Shown: positions 8,089 to 17,591 of the stretch, piece by piece
How positions within the stretch are numbered: the stretch's first letter is position 1
Layout of the letters: each line of letters begins with the position of its first letter
NCBI RefSeq assembly: GCF_900460535.1
Contig: NZ_UHIL01000002.1
Span: 620,001 to 684,000, forward strand
Source of the DNA: Vibrio parahaemolyticus
GTDB taxonomy: Bacteria > Pseudomonadota > Gammaproteobacteria > Enterobacterales > Vibrionaceae
Direction: 5' to 3'
Length of the DNA stretch: 64,000 nt
The notes under the pieces: generated by a model
What the model was told of the DNA's origin: nothing
The model's input: only the letters and a program-made list of their open reading frames with translations
The model's database searches: none
Translations under genes and position numbers: made by a program

Positions 8089-9816
8089 TTACTGCTGGGC
8101 AACGCTCACCTTTTTGGTCGAGCTGCGGTAATCAAACTCAAAACCGATGCCTTTGTCAGTAACGTCCATCTTCATGCCACCCGTTAGCTCGTTTTGGAAG
8201 CTCACTAGCACGTCTTCAGGAAGAGGCTGGCCTGTCGCCATTGATGCTTTTTCTAACACTTCCAGAATACGCTCTGAGTCCATGCTAAAGCTCAACAAAC
8301 CGTTTGGCTTCAACTCTTGAGCCATCACGTCCTTGCTTGCTTCTGCCGCGTACTCGCCGCTGTATAGCGTTAGGTGGCTGCCATTTAAGCGTGCAAACAC
8401 GTCCATCTTCATGCCAGTGTGCATCTCTAACAAGTCACTTACGTTTACAGGTTGATTGTCTGGTTGCAGTTGAAGCTGCGCCAATTCAGGAACTAGCATT
8501 TGCGCAGTTTGAATCAACATGTTTGGATCTTTCGCAGACAGAGTAAACATGCCATCCATTTGGCTAAACACTTCGCCAAACTGTGCATCAGGATTGATGT
8601 TCAGATCGAACAGTTGCATGCTCAACCCTTTCAACCCATTCAGCATGCCAGAGCCCATGCTCACCGCTGCCGCCGGGTTTTGTCCGCCCATGTCTTTTTG
8701 CATTTGGCTCAGCAGCGCACATTGGTATTGTGGCTGAGTTATCTCTGTCCAAATTTGACCAATCGATGGCGCAAGCGTGTTGATGTCGATGCCTAGCGCC
8801 AAGCTAAAGAAGCTCTTATCACTGTTAGACTCGGTTAACACACCACGAATCGATTTAAGCGCATCGACGATCACTTTATTCTTCGACTCAACAACAAAGC
8901 CGCCTTTGATTGACGCTTGCTCACCGTTTAGCTTGTACTCCGCAAACGCCACCGATTGAGGCCAGTTTTCTGCAATTTGGGTAAACTCGTTATGACAAAC
9001 TGGTGTGCGCATTTCCGTAATGTTTGGATCGACGTTAAGACGAGTTAATTGACGAGCAAACATGTTGCCATCAACAGTGGTTAAACCTTTGATGATTTCA
9101 CGATGGTCGATGTAGCCAAAAGAGTTGTTGTTTTTACCATACTGAGTTTGGATGGCTTCAGCACGACCGCTATCCGCTAATGATTGGGTTGGAGACTCAA
9201 GACCCAGCGCCATTTTCAACGGATTGAGATCACCCAACTCCGCGATATCCACCGTCACGGTTAGCACGTTGTCGATAACCGCCACAACTAAGCCAATTCC
9301 ATCTTGCGGATCTACTGCATCCGTCATTTCATAACGACGGTACTCCACCGTACCCAGCTTCACTTTTTCGTGTGTCACGCCGCTCATTTGCTCTTCGTGA
9401 TCCAACGTTTTCCAAAGCGCCTCTGGATTCTCGATTGGCAGTTTGTAAACTGGCACCATACCGAGCGTGTAAAGCACTGGGTTGATCTCATCGCCTGTAC
9501 CTAAGTACGCTTTCAAAGTTTCTGGCGACGCAGCACTTTTTAAGTATCCGTCAAACAGATCGATCGCAAACTGCTCTTTTGGTGACAGCTGCTCACCAAC
9601 AAACATATCAGACATGGTCATTTGATTGGCAGAGCCAAACGCGTTCACATATTCGTAGTGTTTGAAAGGTTCTGTTTGGAAAGTAACTACGAGCGAATCG
9701 GCTGGGATTTGCGCCAATAGTGAGCTTGAACCGCTCTGAGGAAGGTTATTTTGGTACAGGTACCCAGCGGCCCCCGCTGCTGCGACCACTGCTGTAGCCA
9801 ATAATAGTTTTTTCAC
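8089..9816 (-). CDS. Unknown membrane-anchored periplasmic protein
   Basis: A 575-aa protein; I do not recognise a characterised family, though the layout recalls DUF3352-type proteins. The frame extends two codons further (TTG at 9822), but GTG at 9816 has GGAG 6 nt upstream and gives MKKLLLATAVVAAAGAAGYLY, a single N-terminal hydrophobic anchor with the rest outside the cytoplasm. The body has repeated features of a large alpha/beta fold, e.g. LLAQIPADSLVVTFQTEPF (about 31-50), several methionine-rich helices and no enzyme motif I can name. Monocistronic, ending at the bidirectional hairpin at 8033-8062. Confidence 0.7.
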   Translation of the reverse strand: MKKLLLATAVVAAAGAAGYLYQNNLPQSGSSSLLAQIPADSLVVTFQTEPFKHYEYVNAFGSANQMTMSDMFVGEQLSPKEQFAIDLFDGYLKSAASPETLKAYLGTGDEINPVLYTLGMVPVYKLPIENPEALWKTLDHEEQMSGVTHEKVKLGTVEYRRYEMTDAVDPQDGIGLVVAVIDNVLTVTVDIAELGDLNPLKMALGLESPTQSLADSGRAEAIQTQYGKNNNSFGYIDHREIIKGLTTVDGNMFARQLTRLNVDPNITEMRTPVCHNEFTQIAENWPQSVAFAEYKLNGEQASIKGGFVVESKNKVIVDALKSIRGVLTESNSDKSFFSLALGIDINTLAPSIGQIWTEITQPQYQCALLSQMQKDMGGQNPAAAVSMGSGMLNGLKGLSMQLFDLNINPDAQFGEVFSQMDGMFTLSAKDPNMLIQTAQMLVPELAQLQLQPDNQPVNVSDLLEMHTGMKMDVFARLNGSHLTLYSGEYAAEASKDVMAQELKPNGLLSFSMDSERILEVLEKASMATGQPLPEDVLVSFQNELTGGMKMDVTDKGIGFEFDYRSSTKKVSVAQQ

Positions 9817-10286
9817 GACCAACTCCGTTGTTAGTTATATCGGTTCGTAAATGCGTTATGCATTCGAGTTTTAAGCCTTAATAAATCGAGTTCTGTAGAG
9901 ACGAATTACAGTTCTCCTACACCGCCAAACACTGGCTAATGAGTGCTCTATCGGCATATCAACCGTCATCATAAAGATCCGTCGCCAGTTATCAATTTAA
10001 TGAATATTAATTTCTTAAAATATCCGCAATTTATAGGATAAACCGTGAAGTATGTTGAATTGCACATTCATACTATTGGTAATTTCGTCACTCTAAAGTG
10101 CCAAACATGCAACACCGACCAAAATTAACTCAACATTAAATCCGCACTGAGTCTTTTATCAAATATCGGAAAACGGCTCACGACCTGACACTTCTTTCCA
10201 ATTTGCCTCTGGCAGTCCCCCGTGGTTTTCCTTACAGTCGAGCTCACTCAGTGACGAGGCTTATACCAGAATACGATCATTACGAC
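9817..10286. other. Non-coding divergent spacer, unknown protein / M23 peptidase
   Basis: About 470 bp between divergent genes. The middle (9990-10045) is AT-rich and probably holds the promoters. An open frame continues upstream of the M23 start to 10203 but lacks a ribosome-binding site and its codons look non-coding (RGFPYSRAHSV). I see no strong palindrome, repeat or RNA gene. Confidence 0.5.
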
Positions 10287-11243
10287 ATGATGAAAGACCA
10301 ACTGACGATCTCGATATCAACCATCAATGGCTCCAAGCATTGGTATTTCAGTAAACGGATGCAACGCAACCTAAAAACCTTTTTAGGGCTATTTGTACTG
10401 ACTTTGGCTGCTACCGCCATTCTCATAAACCATCTTTACGCGCGGGTCGATAGCGCAGCGATGAAACAAGCGCAGCTCACCGAGCACTCACGCAGCATGG
10501 GCGAAGAGCTCAGTACATTAAAGGCGTTGAAGTCTGAACTAGAAAACGACCTTTCAGAGCGAGAGGAGCGGGTTCAGTTGGTTTCCGAACGCTTAGGCGA
10601 GCTAGAAAAAGTGCTTGGCGTGGACAATCACGCCACCAATGAAGATTTGGATACTCGACTGGATTCAGCAGCGATCACTTCGAATGTACGAACGCTGATG
10701 CTCAATCAAATTCCAAACGGTTCGCCTGTGGGTAAAGTTCGACTTTCATCCGGTTTTGGCAAACGTATTCATCCTGTCACCAAGGTAGCGAAAATGCACC
10801 GCGGATTAGATTTCGCAGTGAACATCGGAACAAAAATTTATGCCCCTGCCGATGGCGTGGTGGAAGTCACTCGTCGCAGCAATACCGGCTCTGGCAACTT
10901 TCTGAGGCTACAGCACTCTTTCGGTTTTACCAGTTCTTACTCGCACTTAAAGAAATTCAAAGTGCAAAGCGGCCAATTCGTAAGAAAAGGCGATTTGATT
11001 GGGATTTCTGGCAACAGTGGGCTCTCTTCTGGCCCACATCTGCACTACGAAGTGCGCTTTGTCGGACGAGCGTTGAACCCAAAACCGTTTGTTGATTGGA
11101 GCCTTAATAATTTTGAAGATATCTTTACTAAGGAGCGAAAAATACGATGGGAATCTTTGATAAAAACCGTGGAACAACGAGTAGCTCAGCAGCTTCAACT
11201 CTCATCGCCAAAGGCTGTACTGTTAGCGGAGAACTCAAAGTAG
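10287..11243 (+). CDS. M23 family metallopeptidase (peptidoglycan endopeptidase-like)
   Basis: 318 aa from ATG 10287 (a second ATG follows at once). A short cytoplasmic N-terminus precedes one membrane helix (LKTFLGLFVLTLAATAILI, about 33-51), then a coiled coil (about 65-120, rich in E/K/L: MGEELSTLKALKSELENDL), then a LytM/M23 domain. Zinc ligands are present: MHRGLDFA (His-x3-Asp, about 170) and GPHLHYEVRF (His-x-His, about 250), so an active DD-endopeptidase on peptidoglycan is likely. Its 3' end overlaps the bactofilin gene by 97 nt. The same pairing of M23 peptidase and bactofilin occurs in cell-shape systems such as Helicobacter csd1/ccmA, so a role in local wall remodelling is a fair inference. 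Confidence 0.88.
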   Translation: MMKDQLTISISTINGSKHWYFSKRMQRNLKTFLGLFVLTLAATAILINHLYARVDSAAMKQAQLTEHSRSMGEELSTLKALKSELENDLSEREERVQLVSERLGELEKVLGVDNHATNEDLDTRLDSAAITSNVRTLMLNQIPNGSPVGKVRLSSGFGKRIHPVTKVAKMHRGLDFAVNIGTKIYAPADGVVEVTRRSNTGSGNFLRLQHSFGFTSSYSHLKKFKVQSGQFVRKGDLIGISGNSGLSSGPHLHYEVRFVGRALNPKPFVDWSLNNFEDIFTKERKIRWESLIKTVEQRVAQQLQLSSPKAVLLAENSK

Positions 11244-11599
11244 AAAACGACGTCCAGATTGACGGCATCGTCGATGGTCAACTGAATGTCGAAGGCACGT
11301 TAGTCGTTGCAGAAAGCGGTAGAGTCACTGGCGATGTGTATGCCAAGCAGCTGATCATCAATGGTATTCTGGACGGAAACTGTCACGCAGAGCACATCCA
11401 AGTACTCACTAAAGGCCGTGTCAGTGGTAAAATCTGGAGCAACAATCTGAGCATTGAACCGGGCGGTAAGTTCTTCGGTGAAGCAGCAGAATTGCCAGAA
11501 AAAGAAGTGGTCAGCCTGAAAGGCAAAGCGCAAGAAAGTGCAACGGCGAAAGACAACAGCGCCAACACTGAAAAGCGACTCGCGCGTAAAAGCGCATAA
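11147..11599 (+). CDS. Bactofilin family cytoskeletal protein
   Basis: A 150-aa polymer-forming protein. The central beta-helix (about 20-110) shows the short hydrophobic/Gly repeats of bactofilins: LIAKGCTVSGELKVENDVQI, IDGIVDGQLNVEGTLVV, GRVTGDVYAKQLIING and GRVSGKIWSNNLSI. The ends are short and polar; the C-terminal tail is Lys/Ala-rich and probably disordered. No membrane segment. AAGGAG lies about 11 nt before the ATG, inside the M23 gene. Bactofilins form filaments that place wall enzymes; the overlap with the M23 gene suggests coordinated production of scaffold and enzyme. Confidence 0.92.
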   Translation: MGIFDKNRGTTSSSAASTLIAKGCTVSGELKVENDVQIDGIVDGQLNVEGTLVVAESGRVTGDVYAKQLIINGILDGNCHAEHIQVLTKGRVSGKIWSNNLSIEPGGKFFGEAAELPEKEVVSLKGKAQESATAKDNSANTEKRLARKSA

Positions 11600-11627
11600 A
11601 AAAGACGGCGATTAAGCCGTCTTTTTT
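11598..11627 (+). terminator. Rho-independent terminator after bactofilin gene
   Basis: AAAAAAGACGGC and GCCGTCTTTTTT form a 12-bp perfect stem with a 6-nt loop; the first arm overlaps the stop codon of the bactofilin gene. It may also serve the convergent M16 gene. Confidence 0.88.
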
Positions 11628-11656
11628 GTTTTACTGTTTGGCTCCAATGTCTGGTT

Positions 11657-14404
11657 TTACATCGGGTTGAGAATCAGCGCAGAACGCTTGGCATTTGGAC
11701 CAAACGCCGATGCCGCGCGTACTTTCACTTCTTCTAGTGTTACGCTCTTAGCGGCTTTCTCCACATCCAACACAACATCCAATCCGTAGTCGTGCGCGAG
11801 GTAGCGACTGTAAACCCAAGCGCGAGAACCAGGGTTGTCACCCAATCCTTGCATCGCGACAGCAAGCTGCTTGGCCGCGGTGTCGACTTCTTTCTGGGTA
11901 ATGTTGGTCGCGAGATCGTCGAAAACCTTATCCAACAGTTTATCCATCAAACCCACATCTTTTGGATCCACCTGCGATTCAAACAACCAGTCCGAAATCG
12001 GCTCACCATCTTGCGTCATCGTATAAATGCTAGGGCTGTAATCTAAGCTTGATTCTTCACGGAACGTCTCCAGCACTCGTGCGGCACTGATGCGCTCCAG
12101 AATGTCTTCTATCACCGTGTCTTTTGCCGTACGGTTGTACTTATCGGTGTTAGTAAAACGCAGCAGGTAAAACGATGAAGGCTCGTGACCATCAGTGACG
12201 ACCGAGCGCGCTGGCAGCTCATCATTAAATGACACACGATAATCTACAGCTTTACCCGGCTTCATCTTAATTGATGCCACGTATTTGCGTAGAAGTGGCG
12301 TAATTTGCTCAGGCTCAACGTCCGCAACAATCACCATTTTGTAACCGTGATCAGTTTTAAATAGTTGATCATGCACCGCAAGAATCTGCTCTGGTGTGAC
12401 GGTATCGGCACCATCACTGCTCAGTAAACGATGACGACTATCCGGCGTATAAGCGCTGGTGTTCGCTACTTGGATAAGCGTACCCATAGGCGATTCCAAG
12501 AAAGCGCTGCGCTCTTGCTTAAACTCTTGTTTCACCGCGGCAAGCTGACGCTCATCAACCTTGATTTCGGTCGAAAGGTTGTACAAGCCATTCAAAGCTT
12601 CAACTAGACGATTTTTTTGCGTCGTAACCTGAACGCCATGCACTGTTGGCTCGAGTATTGGACCAAAAGCGATGTTGTTCGTACGTAAATAGGCATCCAG
12701 CTCTGAGCCAGAAAACTCTCCTAATCCACTGCGAACGGCGGTCATGGCAGCCAGTTCGTAGGCTGGATAAAGCGATTTATCTAGGGCTGCTTTACCCCCT
12801 TGGCTAGTGAAGTAGATGTAAGCACGGCCACCGGCTTTTGCGTCTTTTTGGAACCAAACATCCACACCGTTTGATAAGGTGTAAACCTGAAAACCACCCG
12901 GAGCTTGACGCATACTAACGATGCTGCCTTCCTCTGCTGGTTGCAGGAAGCCTTCTGCTTTGGCGTTCATGCCCGAAGGCTTTTCACCAGCTTGTAGGTA
13001 GGCGCTGTTAAGCGCAGTGAATACATCAGCAAATTGCGCTTGCGTTTCACTTTTGCCCATGCCAATCACAAAGCTTGGTTGATTAGACAGCAGCTCTTTT
13101 AACTGCGCGTTTACGCTCTCTAGCTTCGTTTTATCCAAAAAAGCTGCCAAGCTTTGCGCATAGCTCTCTTTCGATTGGCTTACGCTGTCTTGCTCCAATT
13201 GGAAAATACGCGCTTCCGCGTAACTATTTGGCTTGCGTTTGCTCCAATCAGAATCAAGATTTGCCAGTTCGCCATACCAGTTAGATGTGATGCTCTCTAG
13301 CTCAGCTTGTGTCACGCCGTAATCGCGAAGTGACGTCAACGCACTGATGAAAATTTGGTGCATTTGTTCACGGCGGTCAGGCGAAAAAGAGATACCCGCC
13401 GACATCAGCCGTTGGTAGTTCGAGTAGTAAGGCTGCGCATAAACGTATTGGTAAGGCTCGGCGGCATCATTGAGAAGACTGATCAAACGCTGTTGAATCA
13501 GTTGAATGGCCACTTCGTCTCGCCATTCTGCGTGTTGCTGCTCGACCGTTTCGCGACGAAGATCGCCGCGTTCAATCACCAAATGCAAGCTTGGTGACTC
13601 CATCGAGTTGCTTGGCAGAATTTCGTCTTGAGTATTGAGTCGAATGTCACGACGCTTTTCGATGGCGATATCTGAGGTACTTTCCCAGTTCGAGAACTTG
13701 TTCTTGATGATGTTAGCAAGCGACTTAGCGTCCACATTGCCCGTGACGATCAGCTCGGCATACTGCGGCTGATACCACTTCTCGTAGAAGTTTTTCAGCC
13801 CATTTGACGTCGCGCTCTCAATTGCATCACGAGTACCGATTGGATCATGCTCGGCGTAAGGCGTTCCTTCAATCGAAGCCTCATACGCGTGCATTGAAAA
13901 CGACTTATCATCTGGATTGGCGCGTCGCCATTCACCCAAAACAACGCCTTTCTCTTTTTCAACTTGAGCAGGAGCGAACTCTAAACCGTCGCCAATGTCT
14001 CGCATCCAAGTCAGGGCATCTTCAAGCTTATCGTTATTGGCCAAGTCAAGCTTATAGGACGTTTGCTGATAGGTGGTAAACGCGTTGATATCTGCGCCAA
14101 AACTGCCGCCAGATTGCTCAAAAAGCTTAACAACGTCATTGCCGGTAAAGTGTGTGCTGCCATTAAATGCCATGTGCTCAACGAAGTGAGCGTAGCCTTT
14201 TTGATTGGCTTCTTCTTGGAACGAACCAATGTGCATCACCAAACGAACCGAAACTTCTTGGTCTTGAGTTGGATAGATGTGGTATTTCATTCCATTGGAT
14301 AGCTGATTAACGTGCCAGTTGGCATCAGGCTGAATCGGCGTGGATTGTTGTGTCAGAGCACACCCTGACAACAATAACGCGGGGACTAACAATATACTGC
14401 GCAT
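11657..14404 (-). CDS. M16 family zinc metalloprotease lipoprotein
   Basis: A 915-aa, PqqL-like insulinase-family protease. Residues 1-15 (MRSILLVPALLLSGC) form a lipoprotein signal, so it is membrane-anchored in the periplasm. The inverted zinc motif HFVEH is at residues 73-77 (context GYAHFVEHMAFNG), with the distal Glu in VEKEKGVVLGEW (about 147-158). The second, inactive half starts near residue 490 (GGFQVYTLSNGVDVWFQKD) and carries the usual R/Y region late (about 745-790). Both halves are intact and the length matches two-domain M16 proteins. Likely degrades peptides; whether it has a specific substrate such as a TonB-linked protein is unknown. Monocistronic. Confidence 0.92.
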   Translation of the reverse strand: MRSILLVPALLLSGCALTQQSTPIQPDANWHVNQLSNGMKYHIYPTQDQEVSVRLVMHIGSFQEEANQKGYAHFVEHMAFNGSTHFTGNDVVKLFEQSGGSFGADINAFTTYQQTSYKLDLANNDKLEDALTWMRDIGDGLEFAPAQVEKEKGVVLGEWRRANPDDKSFSMHAYEASIEGTPYAEHDPIGTRDAIESATSNGLKNFYEKWYQPQYAELIVTGNVDAKSLANIIKNKFSNWESTSDIAIEKRRDIRLNTQDEILPSNSMESPSLHLVIERGDLRRETVEQQHAEWRDEVAIQLIQQRLISLLNDAAEPYQYVYAQPYYSNYQRLMSAGISFSPDRREQMHQIFISALTSLRDYGVTQAELESITSNWYGELANLDSDWSKRKPNSYAEARIFQLEQDSVSQSKESYAQSLAAFLDKTKLESVNAQLKELLSNQPSFVIGMGKSETQAQFADVFTALNSAYLQAGEKPSGMNAKAEGFLQPAEEGSIVSMRQAPGGFQVYTLSNGVDVWFQKDAKAGGRAYIYFTSQGGKAALDKSLYPAYELAAMTAVRSGLGEFSGSELDAYLRTNNIAFGPILEPTVHGVQVTTQKNRLVEALNGLYNLSTEIKVDERQLAAVKQEFKQERSAFLESPMGTLIQVANTSAYTPDSRHRLLSSDGADTVTPEQILAVHDQLFKTDHGYKMVIVADVEPEQITPLLRKYVASIKMKPGKAVDYRVSFNDELPARSVVTDGHEPSSFYLLRFTNTDKYNRTAKDTVIEDILERISAARVLETFREESSLDYSPSIYTMTQDGEPISDWLFESQVDPKDVGLMDKLLDKVFDDLATNITQKEVDTAAKQLAVAMQGLGDNPGSRAWVYSRYLAHDYGLDVVLDVEKAAKSVTLEEVKVRAASAFGPNAKRSALILNPM

Positions 14405-14820
14405 AACTATTGCCCATAACTATGATTAAGCCGATCAATATAATCCTCGTTCCATGACCTTCACATTTTTAATGGATTATTTACCGCTCAAACGTGATCT
14501 ACATCACTATTTAATGAAATCAATTATCATTTACAAAACACGACAAATCCTTACTTTACAAATACATAAAACAAGCCGCTCTCGTATTAGGTTCTTATTT
14601 CTTATAAAGCTCAAATTCGCGACATAGCGCCAGTATTTATTTTGAGCAGTAAAATATAATCAATCGATGATTTCGGCGTCAAAAACGCTTTTCAGCGACG
14701 ACGCCGAATCATATACGAATGAAAATAACCAATAACAAACTACCCCGCGCTTTTAGGTAAATGGGTATTAAGCCCGACACTTAACGCCGCTTGGGTACAA
14801 AAAATCTATTAATCGCTGCT
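14405..14820. other. Non-coding spacer with a structured element upstream of chemoreceptor
   Basis: About 415 bp of AT-rich sequence between divergent genes. The clear element is a hairpin: TTCGGCGTC (14672-14680) pairs with GACGCCGAA (14700-14708), with an inner CGCT/AGCG pair (14686-14689/14694-14697). No T-run follows, so it is more likely a leader structure or binding site than a terminator. A TTG-initiated extension of the chemoreceptor frame back to 14791 is judged non-coding. Confidence 0.5.
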
Positions 14821-16707
14821 ATGTTCAAAAATTTATCACTGAAGAATAAACTGGCTATCTCGGCCAGTGCTGCCATCATCCTTGGGGGCGTGTTAGTCGA
14901 AGGCTTGTCTTTTCGAGATTCGTTACAACGGTTGGATGCGGAAGTTGCCCAGCGTCTGGAAAGCACTAGCGCGTCATACAACCAGTACGTAAGTGACTGG
15001 CTACTCTCTAAAGAGCGAGCACTCACCTCCCTTTCTGCTGAGTCAGAAAAACGAGCCATCGTGACGCACCTGAAGCAGGTACGAGATTCTGGCGCGTTCG
15101 ATAACGTCTTCCTCGCTTACCCAGACGGCTCACAAAACAACGCCAATGGGGTGATTTTACCGCCAGGCAATAATGATCCTCGCAAGTGGGGCTGGTACAC
15201 CAACGCCATTGCCAATCCATCGAAAGTCTTTATGGATAACCCGACCGTTGCTGCTGCAACTGGTGCGAATGTAGTATCGCTCGGTAAGGCGTTACAACTG
15301 CACGGCCAAACAACTGTACTGGGTGCAGATGTCGAAATTGGAGATATTTTAAACAGCCTCAACCAAGTGATCCTTCCGGGTGAAGGCTACATGTTTATTG
15401 CCAACGATCAGGGCAATATTTTCACCCATAACGACAGCAAGCTCCTAAACCAACCGGTTAGCAAACTGGGCTTAAACAACAACGACATCACCAACGCTGC
15501 ACGCTCAGGCACTGAACGTCGCGTATCGATCAGCGGTACCGATTATGTGATTTATGCGCGTCCAATTGAGGGCACCAAGCTCACGACGGTAACTGTGTTG
15601 GATCACAACTCGTTGGTTGCACCACTTTACGATGCCGTTTGGGATCAAATTATCGCGACGGCTATCGTGGTTATCATCTGTGTGGCGCTGTTTAACCTGC
15701 TATGTAACATCTTGTTCCGCCCACTCTACAACGTTTCGAATGCGCTTTCGCAAATCGCTAACGGTAGCGGCGACTTGACTCAACGCATCAAAGTAGAAAA
15801 CCGTGACGAAGTTGGTGAGCTGGCTGAAAACTTCAACCAGTTTGTCGAAAGTTTACAGCAGCTTATAGGTCACATTCGTCACCAAGCGGAAGAACTCAGC
15901 CAGCAATCAGAACTGAGCACGACTCGCGCGAATCAGTCGGTTTCTGATCTGAACCATCAGCAACAAGAAATCACTATGGTGGCGACCGCTGTGACTGAAA
16001 TGGCATCGGCAACACAAGAGATTGCAGCGCATGCAGAGCAGACGGCTAAAGCCGCTCAAGACTCTTCAGCGAGCACACAAAATGGTCATGAATTGGTGAT
16101 CAACTCCAAGTCATCCATCAACAATTTGTCTTCTGAAGTCAACCAAGCGAGCGTTGTCATCGGCGAGCTCAACCAGCACGCGCAAGACATCTCAACAGTG
16201 CTATCAACGATTCGAGACATCGCAGAGCAAACCAACTTATTGGCTCTTAATGCGGCGATTGAAGCGGCGCGTGCAGGTGAACAAGGTCGCGGTTTTGCCG
16301 TTGTTGCAGACGAGGTTCGCGTGCTATCACAACGCACACACACCTCAACCGAAGAGATTCGCTCGACGATCGAGACTTTGCAGCAAACCACACAACGCGC
16401 TGTAACTATCATGGATAAAAGCTCTCAGCTGGCGCAAGGTTCGGTAGAAGATGCTGATCGCGCAGCACTGGCTCTGGATGAAATCAACGCGGCCGTTGCG
16501 CTGATCAGCGATATGGCAACGCAAATTGCGACCGCAGCCGAAGAGCAAACGCACGTAACCAATGAAATCACGCAAAACGTCACGTCCATTAAAGATGTGA
16601 CCGATCACTTGGTGATTGGTGCCGAAGAATCGATGAATCAATCTGCTGAGCTGAAATCGCAAGCCGAGGATCTCAACTCGAAAGTGGCAACGTTTAAACT
16701 GGCTTAA
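14821..16707 (+). CDS. Methyl-accepting chemotaxis protein with periplasmic Cache-type sensor
   Basis: Transmembrane chemoreceptor (628 aa from ATG 14821). A first membrane helix ([18 protein letters not shown], about 9-26) is followed by a long periplasmic domain (about 30-275) with dCache-like features: [34 protein letters not shown] and [15 protein letters not shown]. The second helix ([19 protein letters not shown], about 278-296) leads to HAMP (about 300-350) and the signalling hairpin. The conserved tip reads [20 protein letters not shown] (about 473-492), with [12 protein letters not shown]. It should pass ligand binding to CheA/CheW. Cache domains often bind amino or organic acids, but the ligand cannot be assigned. 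Monocistronic. Confidence 0.93.
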   Translation: MFKNLSLKNKLAISASAAIILGGVLVEGLSFRDSLQRLDAEVAQRLESTSASYNQYVSDWLLSKERALTSLSAESEKRAIVTHLKQVRDSGAFDNVFLAYPDGSQNNANGVILPPGNNDPRKWGWYTNAIANPSKVFMDNPTVAAATGANVVSLGKALQLHGQTTVLGADVEIGDILNSLNQVILPGEGYMFIANDQGNIFTHNDSKLLNQPVSKLGLNNNDITNAARSGTERRVSISGTDYVIYARPIEGTKLTTVTVLDHNSLVAPLYDAVWDQIIATAIVVIICVALFNLLCNILFRPLYNVSNALSQIANGSGDLTQRIKVENRDEVGELAENFNQFVESLQQLIGHIRHQAEELSQQSELSTTRANQSVSDLNHQQQEITMVATAVTEMASATQEIAAHAEQTAKAAQDSSASTQNGHELVINSKSSINNLSSEVNQASVVIGELNQHAQDISTVLSTIRDIAEQTNLLALNAAIEAARAGEQGRGFAVVADEVRVLSQRTHTSTEEIRSTIETLQQTTQRAVTIMDKSSQLAQGSVEDADRAALALDEINAAVALISDMATQIATAAEEQTHVTNEITQNVTSIKDVTDHLVIGAEESMNQSAELKSQAEDLNSKVATFKLA

Positions 16708-16735
16708 ACGCCACGTTAGGAACGCTCTTAAAAAC

Positions 16736-16776
16736 AACAAACCCCGCTAACAACTTTGTTACTAGCGGGGTTTGTT
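16736..16776 (+). terminator. Terminator between chemoreceptor and pvuE
   Basis: AACAAACCCCGCTA (16736-16749) pairs with TAGCGGGGTTTGTT (16763-16776), a 14-bp perfect stem with a 13-nt loop. It separates two convergent transcripts and could act on both. Confidence 0.85.
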
Positions 16777-16824
16777 TTATGGCTCAGCGTTTTAACTGCA
16801 GATAGCTTTCGAAAGACGTAAGAC

Positions 16825-17589
16825 CTACACCGCCACACACATCGGCGTGCCTGAGATTGGGTCGTTAAATACTCTCGCTTGTAAATCAAACACCGATGCC
16901 AACATGCCTTCTGTCAGTACCTCTTGCGGTGTTCCCTGCGTGACTAACTGACCTTTTTCCAACACCACCAAATGATCGCAGTAACGGCACGCTTGGTTTA
17001 GATCGTGCAACACTACGACCACTGTTTTGCCTTTGTCGTTCATCTGCCTCATGAGTTTCATCAGCTCAACTTGGTGAGAGAGATCCAAGTAAGTGGTTGG
17101 CTCATCAAGCATCACTACGTCGGTATCTTGCGCCATTACCATCGCAATCCACGCCCTTTGCCTTTGACCGCCAGACAACGATTCAACTGGCTTGTCAGCA
17201 AACTCAATCACGCCAGTATCTTGCATTGCTTGCTCGACCAACGCTTTGTCTTGTTGACTTAACCGACCCCAATGAGAGAGATAAGGCGAGCGGCCATATT
17301 CGACCAGTTTTCTGACTGTAATACCTTCAGGACTGACAAGAATCTGCGGCAGCAAAGACAACGAGCGTGCCAAGCATTTATCACCGTAGCTGCTTAGTGG
17401 TTTGTCGTCATACAACACTTGGCCAGAAGCTGGTTTATTGATGCGTACCAAGGTTTTTAATAGTGTCGACTTACCGCAACCATTTGGGCCAACAAGCGCG
17501 GTAATTTTACCTTGAGGAATCGACAAAGAGAGATCCGGAATAATAGTCTGTTTGCCGTACGCGACGGATAAATTCTGCGTTCGTAACAT
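16825..17589 (-). CDS. pvuE: Ferric-vibrioferrin ABC transporter ATP-binding protein PvuE
   Basis: 254-aa ATPase. ATG 17589 is preferred to a TTG three codons upstream, since it lies 2 nt after the pvuD stop with GAGG upstream. Walker A is GPNGCGKST (about 35-43), the signature is LSGGQRQR (about 139-146) and Walker B is VVMLDEP (about 158-165), with the switch His in VVVVLHDLNQ. It is close to FecE/FepC-type siderophore ATPases. It energises passage of ferric vibrioferrin through PvuC-PvuD. Last gene of the psuA-pvuABCDE operon. Confidence 0.93.
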   Translation of the reverse strand: MLRTQNLSVAYGKQTIIPDLSLSIPQGKITALVGPNGCGKSTLLKTLVRINKPASGQVLYDDKPLSSYGDKCLARSLSLLPQILVSPEGITVRKLVEYGRSPYLSHWGRLSQQDKALVEQAMQDTGVIEFADKPVESLSGGQRQRAWIAMVMAQDTDVVMLDEPTTYLDLSHQVELMKLMRQMNDKGKTVVVVLHDLNQACRYCDHLVVLEKGQLVTQGTPQEVLTEGMLASVFDLQARVFNDPISGTPMCVAV

Positions 17590-17591
17590 GC

